A DNA stretch of 64,000 nt from Dicaeum eximium (taxonomy: Eukaryota > Chordata > Aves > Passeriformes > Dicaeidae): the NCBI GenBank assembly GCA_013396995.1, contig VWZP01005802.1:62001-126000 (forward strand), written 5' to 3'. A model generated the notes under the pieces. That model did not search any database. It had not been told where the DNA came from and worked only from the letters and a program-made list of their open reading frames with translations. The position numbers were made by a program, and so were the translations under genes. Shown here in pieces: positions 36,847 through 47,500 of the stretch. The first letter of the stretch is position 1. Each line of letters begins with the position of its first letter.

Positions 36847-39800
36847 AATGGCTTGCAGGAAACTATGGAATCAGGGAGGGAATAAGCTGGTCCAGGAAGA
36901 GCTTTGTTCAATGGTTGCTCTCACCCAGACCAGGCCAGAGGAGCTCAAGGATCAAGAACTTCTCTGATGCTGACACTCAGTTTTCTCTTATGTGTGAATG
37001 TATGTTGATAGCTGGCATGTACACATTCCAATTAGCATTTCACTAGACTTGGAAATCTCTCACATTCAAGTGGTGTGTTACAACAGGGCCATGTTTTCCA
37101 AAACCTTCAAGAAAAAGTGTAAGATATCCTTAAAGCAAAGAGACATTGTCAAGCTGTCCCATTTTCACACTGCCAGTGGCTAACCATTGTAGCTATGTGC
37201 CTTTTATATGGAAAAATAAAGATAAATAGTTTGAATCTTGTCTTTTAAAGCAGTTTTCTAGTTGAAATATCCCCCCAGCCTGCTCAGTATCCAAAGCAGG
37301 GCAGGGACTGAAGCACACATTTTGGCTCTATGTGTTGAATTTAACAGTTACAGATATTCTGGCTGCAAAGAATAATCTGAGATCAGTTCCTGCCCCTATA
37401 CTGCCCTCCAGCTCTATTGTGTTTTGTTGTAATTGCCTAAATGTAATTGAGAGTGAGAGTGGGATCTTCAAACTATTTTTTTTTTTTTAGATTTTCACTG
37501 TTTTGTTTGTGCTTCTGCTGCCACAAAGCATCATGAACTGATGAAAAAATTAGCAACTCTGAAGCACAGTTTAAATTGGTTGGGAAACAAAAAGACAAGG
37601 AAAATTTAAGTGAAAAAACTTGAATATAAATTGAAGAAATGGCCTCCTTTTTCAGCATTTCACTTTATAGTTTAGTTATTATAGTTATTGATATATTAGA
37701 GTTATATATATTAATAGTAACATTATATTATTACATTATAGTTATTATAACAGAAAGCAATGTTGTAACATAGGAATTGCTGTGACGTATACATGATTTC
37801 ATAAAAGTGACAGAAAGTTGAGGATTGTGCTGCCTCTTAAACAAATAAAGAAATTTAACTGCCTCAGTAACATTTGGAAATTCAAGATAAAGCCAAAGTC
37901 ACATATCTTATATTAACAATTACTAGCTCCTAAACACAGGCCTGCACAGACCTTTTGTACAATTAGTGACAAATCTGGGGCCCTTGACATATTTAGTGCA
38001 TGGAAAATAGACCTAGTCTGTATGATGGATGATGGCTGGGTAATGATTGTAAGTAATGGTCTATTTGTACATCTGAACAAAGCAGAGAAAGCAATTAGCC
38101 CTTCCTGTAAGCCCTCCATCACTGACAGGCTGTCATGCTTCCTCAGCTTCCCTGGGACAGAGGAGAGGAGGGAAGGATGTGCTGGGGAAAATGACAGAAG
38201 GTAGAAAGGAAGGAGGGCTGAGTAGGTTGCTCCTGAAACCCAGTGTGGGTGACTTGGGTGCCCTTCTTTTTGTGTCCCAGTGGAGCCTTTTTCCCAGCCA
38301 GGTTCATCACTGGACATGCTGTGCACCCACTGGTCCCTTCCCTGGCTCCCTGGCACTCAGCGTGTCTGATCCACGAGTCTCACCCCACACAATCTCATTC
38401 CAGCCCTTCTTTCTCCCTCCTGGCCCTTGTGCACTTGCTCATTACCTATGTCATAGATAATTGTGTGGGAAAATCAGCTCAGTGCTGAGTACCCAGCTTT
38501 TTCTTCCCTCCACCTCTCCCAAAAAAGAAAAAATAAATACAGGGAAAAAAAAAAAAGTTGAATTGTTAGAAAAGAAATAGGGAAAAGAGCAAAGAACTTC
38601 ATTATGGTAAAACACAGATCAACTTTGCACATTTGAGTAGACTGTGCAAAGCTTTTCCAGAAAGTGGAAAATGTTCAAAGGGAAGGAAAATTTGATTTGA
38701 GGAAATGAACAGCAGCTAAGGAGATTAGTGTTCATCAAACTGCAAGGTAGAAGAAACAGGGAAGGTGGAACTATGGAAGATCTATAAAATGAAGAGTCCC
38801 AGTGAGTTGGTGATGAGAGAAAAATTATTCTCAGTCCCTGCCAGTTGACAGCTAGGGGCTATCAAATAAATCAGCTGGCAAGTCCACACCAAAGCAATCA
38901 AAGCAGGATATTTCTTCCAGACAATGTATTCATCTGGGAAACTCCCCACTCCTGCCATCTCCCTGTCTAACTTTCCTTTTTCATTCTCCCCTACAGTTCA
39001 GGCAATATTATTTTCTCTTTCAATCCCACACCTCTGCACACCTCAGAAATCCTGTCCACAACATTTTCTTCACGCACATCCACTGGAACTCCCAGTATCA
39101 CCACCGCAGGTAGCTGGTTTTTACTGTCCTACCAATTGGCACTATCATGAGGCAGTATCCATGAAAGATCTCCCTTCCACCCTGAAAGCCAAATCCATGA
39201 ACTGTGTCATTCCCTACACATTGGAAATGCAGAAGATCCTGACCTGCAGACAGCAGCTGACATGAAATTCATATCAGTTTTACCTTTCTGCTCAGCTTGG
39301 GAGGGGAAGGTGCAGACTGGTTTTTGTGAGTTCCTTCTGAACTGAGCCTTGCTGCAGATCAGGAATCCTGCAGACCAGGATTCAGGTATTTCAAGTATCT
39401 TGTCTGTCATCCTGCTCTGTTGATATCAGCAACTTTCTCAGGGTCACTGGGATGTCATCACAGCCCATTAATTCTGCAAATGTGCTCATCTTCCTCAGTA
39501 TACAAAGGGGACAGAAACAGAAAAAGGGACAGAAACTCCAGGGGCAGTTTCTGGCAGTTTTTCCTTCTGTAAGTGTAGAAGGCACAGAGACTGAGACTGG
39601 CACAGGAATGTATTGGAGGCATTTGCAGATATTCATGCTCTTGTCCCTCAAAAGAAAAACAACTTTTTTAATCTTTTGTAAAGGGCAAACTGAGTGAGGA
39701 CTTCACAGGGAAATGCAAAATACTGAAGGATGTAATGGAAACAATGATACATCTGACCCCAGGTCAAACAGAAGAGAGAAAGAATGAGCTACAGATAAGA

Positions 39801-40780
39801 AAGCTGCAGGGAGCAGGGAGTGAGAGGAAAGCAGAGGGCCAGGGGAAACAAACAAGAAAAATACTTTCTTTGTTCTTGAGCTTCAATTTCTGTATGCCTG
39901 GTTGAACTTTTCTATAAAGGTTGTTGTGAGTGGTTTAGATTTGAGTGGGTTTTGGTGTGTTTTTATTTGTTTCAAGGAATAAAACCACTTCTATAAAGTG
40001 GTTGGTAAACGGGGTAGGTTTTTTAGTATATCTAATACTTACTTGAACAGGGGAATTCCTTGAATTTATGTACAATAAACAACATAAAGCTGCTGTGGAT
40101 TACAATAATTTAACATGATTTCACTAGAGAAATGGCCACTCAACTCCTTCAGATGCTACACCTGCATACAATGTTTTAAAATGTTACATTTTGTCACTCA
40201 AAACACTTTCAATTCTGAGATTATCCCACCTGCCACACAATATATTTCCCTGCCCTTTTGGCAGTCTGATATCTCTTAGGTTTTATTTAAAGGAATGGAA
40301 AATACTCAAAAAGTAGTTTCATTATAATAATTTATGAATCATCACGTTAATTTTCTTCCCTAGCACAGTGAAATAATTAGTTATCACAAAATCTCCCTGC
40401 AAGAATCTTTGTCACATCTTGACGGCTGTTAGGTGTCTGCAGGGCCAGCAGCTGGAGGTGGCATTGACAGCATTGACACAGGCCCTGGGTCACACAGCTG
40501 GGTTGGGCTGGGGATGGACTTGGCAGCAACCACGGGTAGGAATGAGCTTGTTAAAAGGTGATGATTCTGCTCCCACTGAGGGTGAGGAAGAGCTCAGAGT
40601 TCCCCTCTCAGGGATATCAAGGTGCTGGTGGCAGGATTGTTGTCTGCATATTGATTCTGAGAGAGCTCCCACTGCCTTCCCTAGAGTTTATGACACTACT
40701 TTAACCTCTAATCTGAGGAAAAATCCACAATCCACCCACCGCCCCTGCCAGCCCACTTGCTTCCCACAGCTGTGTCCTTG
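36847..40780. other. Non-coding stretch, no gene seen
   Basis: About 4 kb with an A/T-rich low-complexity patch at 37672-37752 built from TTATAGTTATTA-like words, and an 8-base perfect hairpin at 39983-40003. A 147-codon minus-strand frame at 37913-38356 shows no motif. No element was recognised until the target-site duplication at 40781. Confidence 0.55.
39983..40003. repeat. 8-base perfect inverted repeat, 5-base loop
   Basis: AACCACTT is followed by CTATA and then AAGTGGTT. The arms are exact reverse complements. This size can arise by chance in 64 kb. Confidence 0.7.
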
Positions 40781-40786
40781 ATCACC
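40781..40786. repeat. Left target-site duplication of LTR A (ATCACC)
   Basis: ATCACC immediately precedes the TG that opens the plus-strand view of LTR A. The same six bases occur at 42036-42041, just after LTR B and its duplication. Six-base duplications are typical of class II (ERVK-type) retroviral integration. Confidence 0.85.
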
Positions 40787-41008
40787 TGACGCTCTGCCCC
40801 AGTGTCCACTCGGGCTCCGGCCAGCTCCCCGGGGCAGCGCACCGAGTGTGGCCGCTCCCCGTCCCGCCCGATCGGGGTTTCGGGGCAGTCGGTGCAGCCC
40901 GCGCTCCCTCGCAGAGAGCGCAGGACAGCGGCAATAAGTGCAGCGTCGAGGAGACGGAGTAATTCGAAGGGAGAGAGACGGGCAGCTTCGGGTGTAGGAC
41001 AGAGGATG

Positions 41009-41014
41009 TTTATT
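41009..41014 (-). terminator. Poly(A) signal AATAAA of LTR A
   Basis: The plus strand reads TTTATT, so the minus strand carries AATAAA. It lies about 50 bases downstream of the TATA-like TTAAAA in the minus-strand direction, a spacing common in class II LTRs. Confidence 0.7.
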
Positions 41015-41213
41015 CAGGTCCAGGGGTCCACGAAGCCACGAGGCTGCTCAGGGAGCACGAGGTTTTAAGGGAGGGTGGAAACCAGGGGTGGAGGGATACA
41101 GAAACCAATCGGGTGAGGGTGGGGGAGGAATTGATTACAAACACAAACCGATAGGGTTGGGGGTGGGAGTGGACCAAGGTACAGCAGCTAATGAGGGAAT
41201 AGGGATAACCTAA

Positions 41214-41361
41214 CTGACAGGGAAGATTCCAGAATAGGGGTATGGGTTAAGGGAGGATTGACACTCTCGTGGGTTGGGTATAAGAGACTGACAGGGAAGA
41301 TTCTGGAACGTGGGTATGTGCCCTGGGGAGATTGGCAGGTGCAAGGGAAGGAGGGTGAACA
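41214..41361 (-). repeat. 74-base duplicated segment in U3 of LTR A
   Basis: CTGACAGGGAAGATTC starts at 41214 and recurs at 41288. Similar words follow in both copies (GGGTATG, GGGAG/GGGGAG, GATTG). Direct repeats in U3 often hold enhancer elements; that role is inferred here. Confidence 0.75.
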
Positions 41362-41487
41362 CCTTATATGGAAAGGAGGGGTTCGGGGCAAACCATCAGG
41401 GATTACAGAATAAGGGAGGTTTTAGGGGGATACCAACAGTAATATAAAACATTCAACAATAATATAAAACACTAGAAAACCCACTAC

Positions 41488-41492
41488 CACAA
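41488..41492. repeat. Left target-site duplication of LTR B (CACAA)
   Basis: CACAA precedes the TG of LTR B and recurs at 42032-42036. Its first four bases are the terminal bases of LTR A, and its fifth is the first base of LTR A's own right duplication. LTR B therefore landed on the edge of LTR A. Confidence 0.85.
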
Positions 41493-41581
41493 TGTCCTGG
41501 GTTGAAGTATATTCTGTTACCATCTTCATGAGCTGTTGGAATAGGTGGTGTTTTCCTTGCCTACTCCCCCTGGGCTATCTG

Positions 41582-41709
41582 CTGTTAATGGGCCATCAAT
41601 GCCTGGTCCCATGACTCAGAGATAACACCCCCCCTGGACTACCTCCTGTTAATGGCCCATCAGTGCCTTATCTCATGACTCACCATCCCATTGTGAGATG
41701 CTCCGCCCA
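41582..41709 (+). promoter_or_regulatory. Duplicated 64-base U3 unit with AP-1-type motifs
   Basis: CTGTTAATGG begins at 41582 and again at 41646. Each unit continues with CCATCA, TGCC and CATGACTCA. TGACTCA is the consensus AP-1 site and is kept intact in both copies while bases around it differ. The position upstream of the TATA box fits a retroviral enhancer. Activity is inferred. Confidence 0.6.
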
Positions 41710-41738
41710 GAGGGAGGAACCAACCATTCCATCATGGA

Positions 41739-41743
41739 TATAA
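41739..41743 (+). promoter_or_regulatory. TATA box of LTR B
   Basis: TATAA lies within GGATATAAGC, just downstream of a CTCCGCCC GC-box-like word (41701-41708) and a CCAACC word. This is the expected end of U3. Confidence 0.6.
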
Positions 41744-41931
41744 GCTGAAATCCTGAACACCACGGTGGCACTTGCCTACTGGACTCCCAGAGGGAAAGAG
41801 CTACGGCCGGACTTCCAGACCTTTCTTCCTACAGGATCACCGCGTCAACAGAACTGCTTCGCTTGGATTGCCTCCACCATTAGAGTGTCAGGTTGTATTT
41901 CTGACTTTGTTAGTATCCTTGTATTACTGCA

Positions 41932-41963
41932 TTTCTTTCTTTCTTTCTTTCTTTCTTTCTTTT
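41932..41963. repeat. (TTTC)n microsatellite inside LTR B
   Basis: Seven uninterrupted TTTC units and a partial one lie just before the ATTAAA signal. The array probably expanded from a shorter T/C-rich segment of the LTR. Confidence 0.85.
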
Positions 41964-41974
41964 AATTTTCTTCC

Positions 41975-41980
41975 ATTAAA
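41975..41980 (+). terminator. ATTAAA poly(A) signal of LTR B
   Basis: ATTAAA in the context TTCCATTAAATTATAA. It is about 55 bases before the LTR end and is the only good poly(A) hexamer in the 3' part of the element. Confidence 0.6.
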
Positions 41981-42035
41981 TTATAATTCTGACTTGTGAT
42001 CTCCCACTGGTTTTGATTTCAAACTAGTACACACA

Positions 42036-42041
42036 ATCACC
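42036..42041. repeat. Right target-site duplication of LTR A (ATCACC)
   Basis: The same six bases as at 40781-40786, displaced from the end of LTR A by the insertion of LTR B. Its first base is shared with LTR B's right CACAA duplication. Confidence 0.8.
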
Positions 42042-42119
42042 CTCATCATACTCAGCTGGCTCAGTGCAGAAAGTACTGGGCAAAAATGCCTCATAATCAG
42101 ATTTGCAACAGTTCAGTGA

Positions 42120-42163
42120 AGTAACTCTAATGGTCCCTCCTGGCCTTTGTGTTTGTGATTCTT
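42120..42163 (+). mobile_element. Possible CR1 3' tail, diverged
   Basis: TCTAATGGTCCCTCCTGGCC followed by GTTTGTGATTCT resembles a CR1 3' end on the plus strand (a GGTCCCTTC block and an ATTCTGTG-like octamer). Only about 45 bases match and the octamer is imperfect. Confidence 0.4.
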
Positions 42164-45100
42164 TGAACATTCACCCCTCCTGTCATGAGCAAACGGGTCT
42201 GGAAGAGACAGGGTTGGAAACCAGGAGATTCTCCATTCCATTCAACTCACAGACCACCAGGTCAGCCTTTTCTCACTGTCTATTTATGTAATGGTATAAT
42301 CATATTTAATCTATTTTTCAGACTAGGAAGGGAAAGTCCTGCTGGAGTCTTTCATCAGTTTATTTTTCCTTTTAGCTTTGTCCAGCTCTTTATGCTCAAA
42401 CCTATTAGGTGATTCTAGCGAACTAAAGCCCAGTGAAGCTGAAATCCTTGTCTCAGAAAACTAAGTCTTTCTCTTGCCCTTTTTCCATTTTCAACAGCAA
42501 TTAAAGGAAAAAATGTCCCCTTATTATATCCCATCACCTGCTGAATAATGAGTGGATATCCTGACTTACAGTGGGAGGCTTTTAAAAAATACTAAACTCA
42601 TTATTCCCTGACCTAGTGATTTATATTGTGATCCTTCACGGGAAGAAAATGCACCAAAGTTGCAAAGTGGGGGAATGAAATCAAGAGCACGTTGTAATAA
42701 ATTGAGCAAATGGTACCCAAAATGATAAAAACTGCAGTCAGGAGGAAGGAGGATATCAGGGCTGTGTGAAATATGTCAATTTAAGTTTTCATGATTTTAA
42801 GCAAAACCTATGAGCTTTTATTTGAGGTGGGTTTGCTTTCTCAGAGATCTCATTGAAGCCATAGCATTTGACAGAACCCATGTGCAGCAGAAAAGAGAAG
42901 AGAAATGTCTGGTGATCTTCCTAGATGCACCTATTTACTGCTAAGGCTTATCAAACATTCTCAGCAAGTCCTGAGATGCTCTTGATTGCACTTTCTGGAG
43001 CTGAATAGCATCCAGTGGTTCTTTCTTCTAAAGGTTTCATGTGACAAGCAGAGTGTCACTCATCCATCTGAAGGCCACTGCTTCAGACTGATCATTCATT
43101 CAAGCATGGCCTTTCTATCTACCACACATTCAGCAACACAGATTTTGGCAATCTTCCTCCAAGTTCTGCCCATGGTGGGTACCACTCAAGATCAGAGACA
43201 GGCAGCCTTTGAAGAAAATAAATAGTCCAGCATTAATGTCCTCCTTTTATCTGTTCAGAGGGTGTGGACCTGGTGCTATACTTTCCAAATTAGAAATTCT
43301 TCAACATTCCTGCGGTATAATGGTGAGTAACCAAAATGCCTGGATGCTCTTTGCACGCACTGTGTCTGCCAAAGGGCCCTCAAAGAGGCAATTTACCCTT
43401 CCACAGCAGCAGGCTGGCTTCAGTCCTTTCCAGCATTGGAAAAGGAAAGCTGTTCTGAGCAATAAAACACAGAATAGCTGACAGTGCCCAACAGTGCCCA
43501 TCTTTACTGCATTTCACACAAACCAGGCTGATGTGACTTCAAAGACCTAAAAAAATGCCCTGAGGTGCAATGCATTTATCAGGTGTTTCACAGGATAAGT
43601 CTCTTCTCTCAACCTTTTGGAGTTTTCCTGGCATGAGATAATAATAGAACAAACCCCATCTTGCCTATGCATGTTCAGTTGAGATCAGCTAAATTAATTT
43701 CTCTTAGTTAAGACAGTTATTACTTTGCCATTTGCTTCTGGATTTTTACATCCTGTAAAACCCAACTGCAACATGTAGTGCAGTTCTGTGCATACAAAAA
43801 AATATCAGCTGAAGTTTGCTGCTTCAAATAGGTAGGAAACCTCTGTGGAAATAGTCTCACATTTTTCCACAACAATTTATCCAACCTTACGGCTGGTAAA
43901 TCTTCAGGGAAATATTTGTCTTCATTTTCAGTTTCTTTAAAAGGAAAGTTTTAGCTGTCTCCACTTTCATTCATTCTCAGTTAATCTTGTTGTAAGAGAA
44001 ATAGCAGAGTTCATGCTCAGGCTGAGACTAATCCAGGGAAGCACTTAACAGTGTGAAATATCCTACTGACTTCCAGAGGGACTGAATGTTTCAGCTTGTG
44101 CATGCACTAAAGTGCATTGCTGCTGGGGAGCTTCTGATCCCTAAATCCAAAAGTGTGACCACAGAATACATCCCAGGTGGGTGTCAGCTTGGCTCCTGGG
44201 GAAGCAGGAGAAAGGAAAGGGGTGCATCATCTCAGGGGAGTCGTGGGCACTCAGCTGCAGAGACCCAGACACCTGCAGAGGGGCTCTGAGAGGTGACTGC
44301 CGTGGGCACGTCTGGGACATCAGGAGATGCAAGTGCCCCACTCTGTGCCCTGCCTCCCTGTGGGACTCTGCAGCAGAGAGAGCAGAGGCTCAGGACTGCC
44401 AGGTCCAGGGTGTCTGTACAAAGCCAGAGTCACACAGGACTAAGATAACACACAGATCATGAGCTGCAGATGCAGCTTCTTCCCATGACCTTCCCCTGTA
44501 GGAGGGAGAGGCAGCGCCAGCCCTGGGTGTGGCAGAGCCCTCTGCAGCTCTGGGCAAAGGTGTGGGGCTGACAGAGCCCCTTGGCAGTGGCAGTGCCAGC
44601 ACAGGGAGCTGGCATGGCTGGAGCTGCCACACAGACCTGCCTGGCTTCCCTGGCTCGGGAGGTGCAGAGCTCTTGGGTTATGTAACCAAAGCTTTTTTAT
44701 GCAACTGCTCCTCCAGCGCTGAGATCCGATTATTCTGGAGGATGAAAAACATTGTTATTTTTAACAGCTGGATCGAGGCTCAGTGGGCTTAAAAGGATAT
44801 TCAGAAGCAGCTGCTTCCATGAGGCTTTCAAGTCAGTGGTGACCACTGCAAAACTGTTTGCCTCAGTTTTGGACACTGCTTTTCCATGACATTTGTGTGG
44901 CCTTGCAGCTGTAAATGAAAGGTTGAGTCCTTTTCCCATAAACATTGTAAACTGCTTGTTGTTCTTCATCCAGGCAGTGAAACAACAGCTTTCCAAAAGG
45001 TTCCTTTCCATGAGATTAGGAAACATAACATAATATCAGTGTTTCTGGAAGGTACTATCTCAAACCATAGCCTACTGTTCACATAGAACATCTGTCCCTA

Positions 45101-47002
45101 AGCATCCATTTGTAATAGCTCATACATTGTGCAATATTAGAATCCTTTATCCAATACTCCAAATCCAAAACATTCTTGATTTCCAAGGGTTTGAAGTACT
45201 GCTATGTTAAAAGGAGTCAGAGAGTGAGACTATTCTGACTGTGGCATACCTGATGCTCACCTCTGTGCTTTGACAGTGGTAAACATACTGCAAGCCATTA
45301 CAGTGCATAGTTTGAGCAGAAGGTGTCTGGGCTTTTGAAGAAAGATAAAAGGAAGAAAGTGGTTTGTTCCTCTCATCCCCCAAAAAAAGCAGATTTTTTA
45401 TCATAGTTTAGTTAATCAACTTCCTGTCTTTCCTGAAAAAAAAAAAAAAAAAAAAAACCCCTGAAACGGTCAGGTAAACATTCATTTTTGTTCCCATGCA
45501 GATGCACAAAACTCAGACCTCAATCTTCCTGAAGTTTTCAGCTTTTTGTTTCACTCCAAAGGCAAGTATAGGTTCTGGCTGAGATCTCCCATGCCTTGGT
45601 TATTCCCCAGTGTTAAAGGAGAGTGGACTGTCTTTCTTCTCTGGTGCTAGATAAGATTGAACAGGGCAGGAAGGATTTTATCTTTTAGATCAGTCATTTT
45701 AAGCATTCTAAATCTCAAATCATTCAAGTTTATTATGCAGATTATTTATAGCCTTACAGGCTGAAGTTCCATTGATTTTCTGTACCTTCTCAGGCCAGCA
45801 GAAGGTGTCTGGCAAGTGTTGGACACTCAGAGCATGCTGTAGGCCTTTATAGTTCACTGAGCATTTGGAAATGGTTCCAGCTGTTTTTCTGTAAAAGGTT
45901 CTTCTGCAACCTGAACTAACAAAGGAAAAAAACTAGCATTCCACTGGCTGGAGTAAGCAAATCTAAGTTCTCTTACTGCCAGTGGCAAAAAACCATATTT
46001 TTCATCAGAGGATAAGTTTTTTCACCTCAAATATCTATTTCAGAATGGAGCAGCTAATCAAAGATGTGATTTATTGAAGTGACCATATCCAGTTGGCAAA
46101 GAGTAGGTACAAATTTAGTTCTCGATAGCTGAAGAAAATTAGAATCAACCTTACCTGGCAAATTAATAGAAGCTCTCAAGGGTTTTAAACAAGTAGAAAA
46201 ATGCATAAAAATAAAACTTTGACCTGTGTTGCATGTTGCATTAGACTGAAATACAGTGCACTAGGTGAGCTGAAAGACGATCAAGAAACAAAGCATGACT
46301 CCTTGGGGGATTGACTTGGTGTTGGTGACACAGCTCTGTTAGTCAGGGTGGGCAGCATTGGGATAGGAATTCTAAGAGTGGTGGAAAGGGAAGATGGCTG
46401 GGTGTGGAGGCACCAGCAGGAGCATAAAGCAGGAACAGGGGTCTCAGAATGTTTAGGGCACACAGCAGTCAGCAAGACCCCAGCACATTGCCTCCAGCTT
46501 CACAACACACCCAGACCCAGAGATAAAGAATGACCTGGTGATTCACAGAGGTGGGACAGAATGGGGACACTGATCACTGCCAGACCCAAAAGAATACAAA
46601 AACACATATTGGAAACCCAGACACTTGAAAGAATTGTGAGAGACACAAAAAAAGCCTTAACAGGTGGTGTTACAGACCCTGGATCTCATAGTTCAGCAGA
46701 AGCATTGGTCACCACAAACATGCTGCTGCTCATCAGTGTGAGACTGGGAGCATGAATCAGTGAAAACAATTTTCTTTCAGTTTGAATTTTAAGAAAAATC
46801 ACCTTTTCTTGCTGTAAGGTCATGAAGGTCAGGAGTACATGTGGCAGGAATGCTTTCAGCACACATTGATAAAACATTGTGGCAGTATTCATGTACATGT
46901 AGACAGCGTGCCAGCTGTCAGTGGCAGCAGGAGCTATTTCTTCTCTAAGGAAGCATGATGCACGCTCTGTGCTCCATTTCTGTGATCTCAGAAGTGTCAC
47001 TT
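42164..47002. other. Non-coding stretch, no gene seen
   Basis: About 4.8 kb of apparently single-copy DNA with short open frames and no recognisable motif. It includes an A22 homopolymer at 45436-45457 and a small duplicated ACAGTGCCCA word at 43481-43500. No transposable element was recognised. Confidence 0.55.
45436..45457. repeat. A22 homopolymer
   Basis: Twenty-two consecutive A. I saw no retroposed sequence attached upstream, so a processed-pseudogene tail is possible but unsupported. Confidence 0.85.
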
Positions 47003-47500
47003 TGTCGTGGTTTAGCCACAGCTGGCAGCTCAGCCCCACACAGACACTTGCTCAGCCTGCCCTGCTGGGGTGGGGGAGAGAACCGCAAGGGTAAACGTGA
47101 CAGAAGTCTGGGCTGAAGTAAAGACAGTTTAACAGGTAAAGCAAAAGCCATGCACAGAAGCAAAGCAGATGCAGGAACTCACTCAGGACTTGCCATGGGC
47201 ATGCAGGGGCTCAGCCACCCCCACAGCAGCAGGGCTCTATCACATGTAACTGAGACTGGGGAGACAAATGCCATCACTCTGGACATTCCCCCTCGCTTCT
47301 TCTTCCCCAGCTTTACACACTAAGCATGACACCGTGTCATGTGATGTGGCCTGTCCCTTGGGGCAGCTGGGGTCAGCTGTCCTGGCTGTGCCCCCTCCCA
47401 GCCCCTTGTTCCCCCCTCAGCCTCCTCGCTGGTGGGGTGGAGTGAGGAGCAGGAAACACCTCGGCTCTGTGTGAGCTCTGCTCAGCAGCAAGAAGACTTC
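47003..47500 (-). mobile_element. Old, truncated solo LTR related to the one at 31139
   Basis: It starts TGTCGTGGTTTAGCCACAGC and shares with the 31.1 kb copy the AAAGACAGTTTAA word, the CAGCAGGGCTC block, the CTTCTTCTTCCCCAG block and the CAGCCTCCTCGCTGGTGGGG block, in the same order and orientation. On the minus (sense) strand the usual TATA position is eroded and the poly(A) hexamer reads GTTAAA (plus 47128-47133). The right part, which would be the 5' end on the minus strand, is missing beyond about 47500. It is non-coding and probably old. Confidence 0.75.

Larger units (their letters stand above)
40787..41491 (-). mobile_element. LTR A: solo LTR, class II-like, minus strand
   Basis: 705 bases running TGTGGTAGTGGG to GGCAGAGCGTCA on the minus strand, bounded by TG and CA. 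Target duplications ATCACC lie on both sides once the later LTR B is removed. In minus-strand order it has U3 with a 74-base duplicated segment (copies starting near 41288 and 41214), a TATA-like TTAAAA (plus 41062-41067), a poly(A) signal AATAAA (plus 41009-41014), and a very CpG-rich R-U5 (about 40787-40991). No internal retroviral sequence is attached, so it is a solo LTR left by recombination. It could still drive or terminate host transcripts. Confidence 0.85.
41493..42031 (+). mobile_element. LTR B: solo LTR nested at the end of LTR A
   Basis: 539 bases from TGTCCTGGGTTG to the terminal AGTACA, flanked by perfect 5-base duplications CACAA. A 5-base duplication suggests a class III (ERVL-type) integrase, but class I/III assignment is not proven. 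U3 contains a 64-base duplicated unit, each copy with TGACTCA (41612-41618 and 41676-41682). A TATA box TATAA is at 41739-41743, and an ATTAAA poly(A) signal is at 41975-41980. A TTTC microsatellite (41932-41963) precedes the poly(A) signal. The ends and the GAACTGCTTCGCTTGGATTG block match an LTR I recall from passerines. No internal genes are attached. Confidence 0.85.

Noticed and set aside
41090..41180. G-quadruplex in the G-rich part of LTR A
   Set aside because: Each G-rich cluster has only three clear runs of three or more G within the usual loop limits.
31139..47500. The two related LTRs as the ends of one provirus
   Set aside because: The copies are strongly diverged. The 15 kb between them holds CR1 and two other LTRs but no gag, pol or env remnants.
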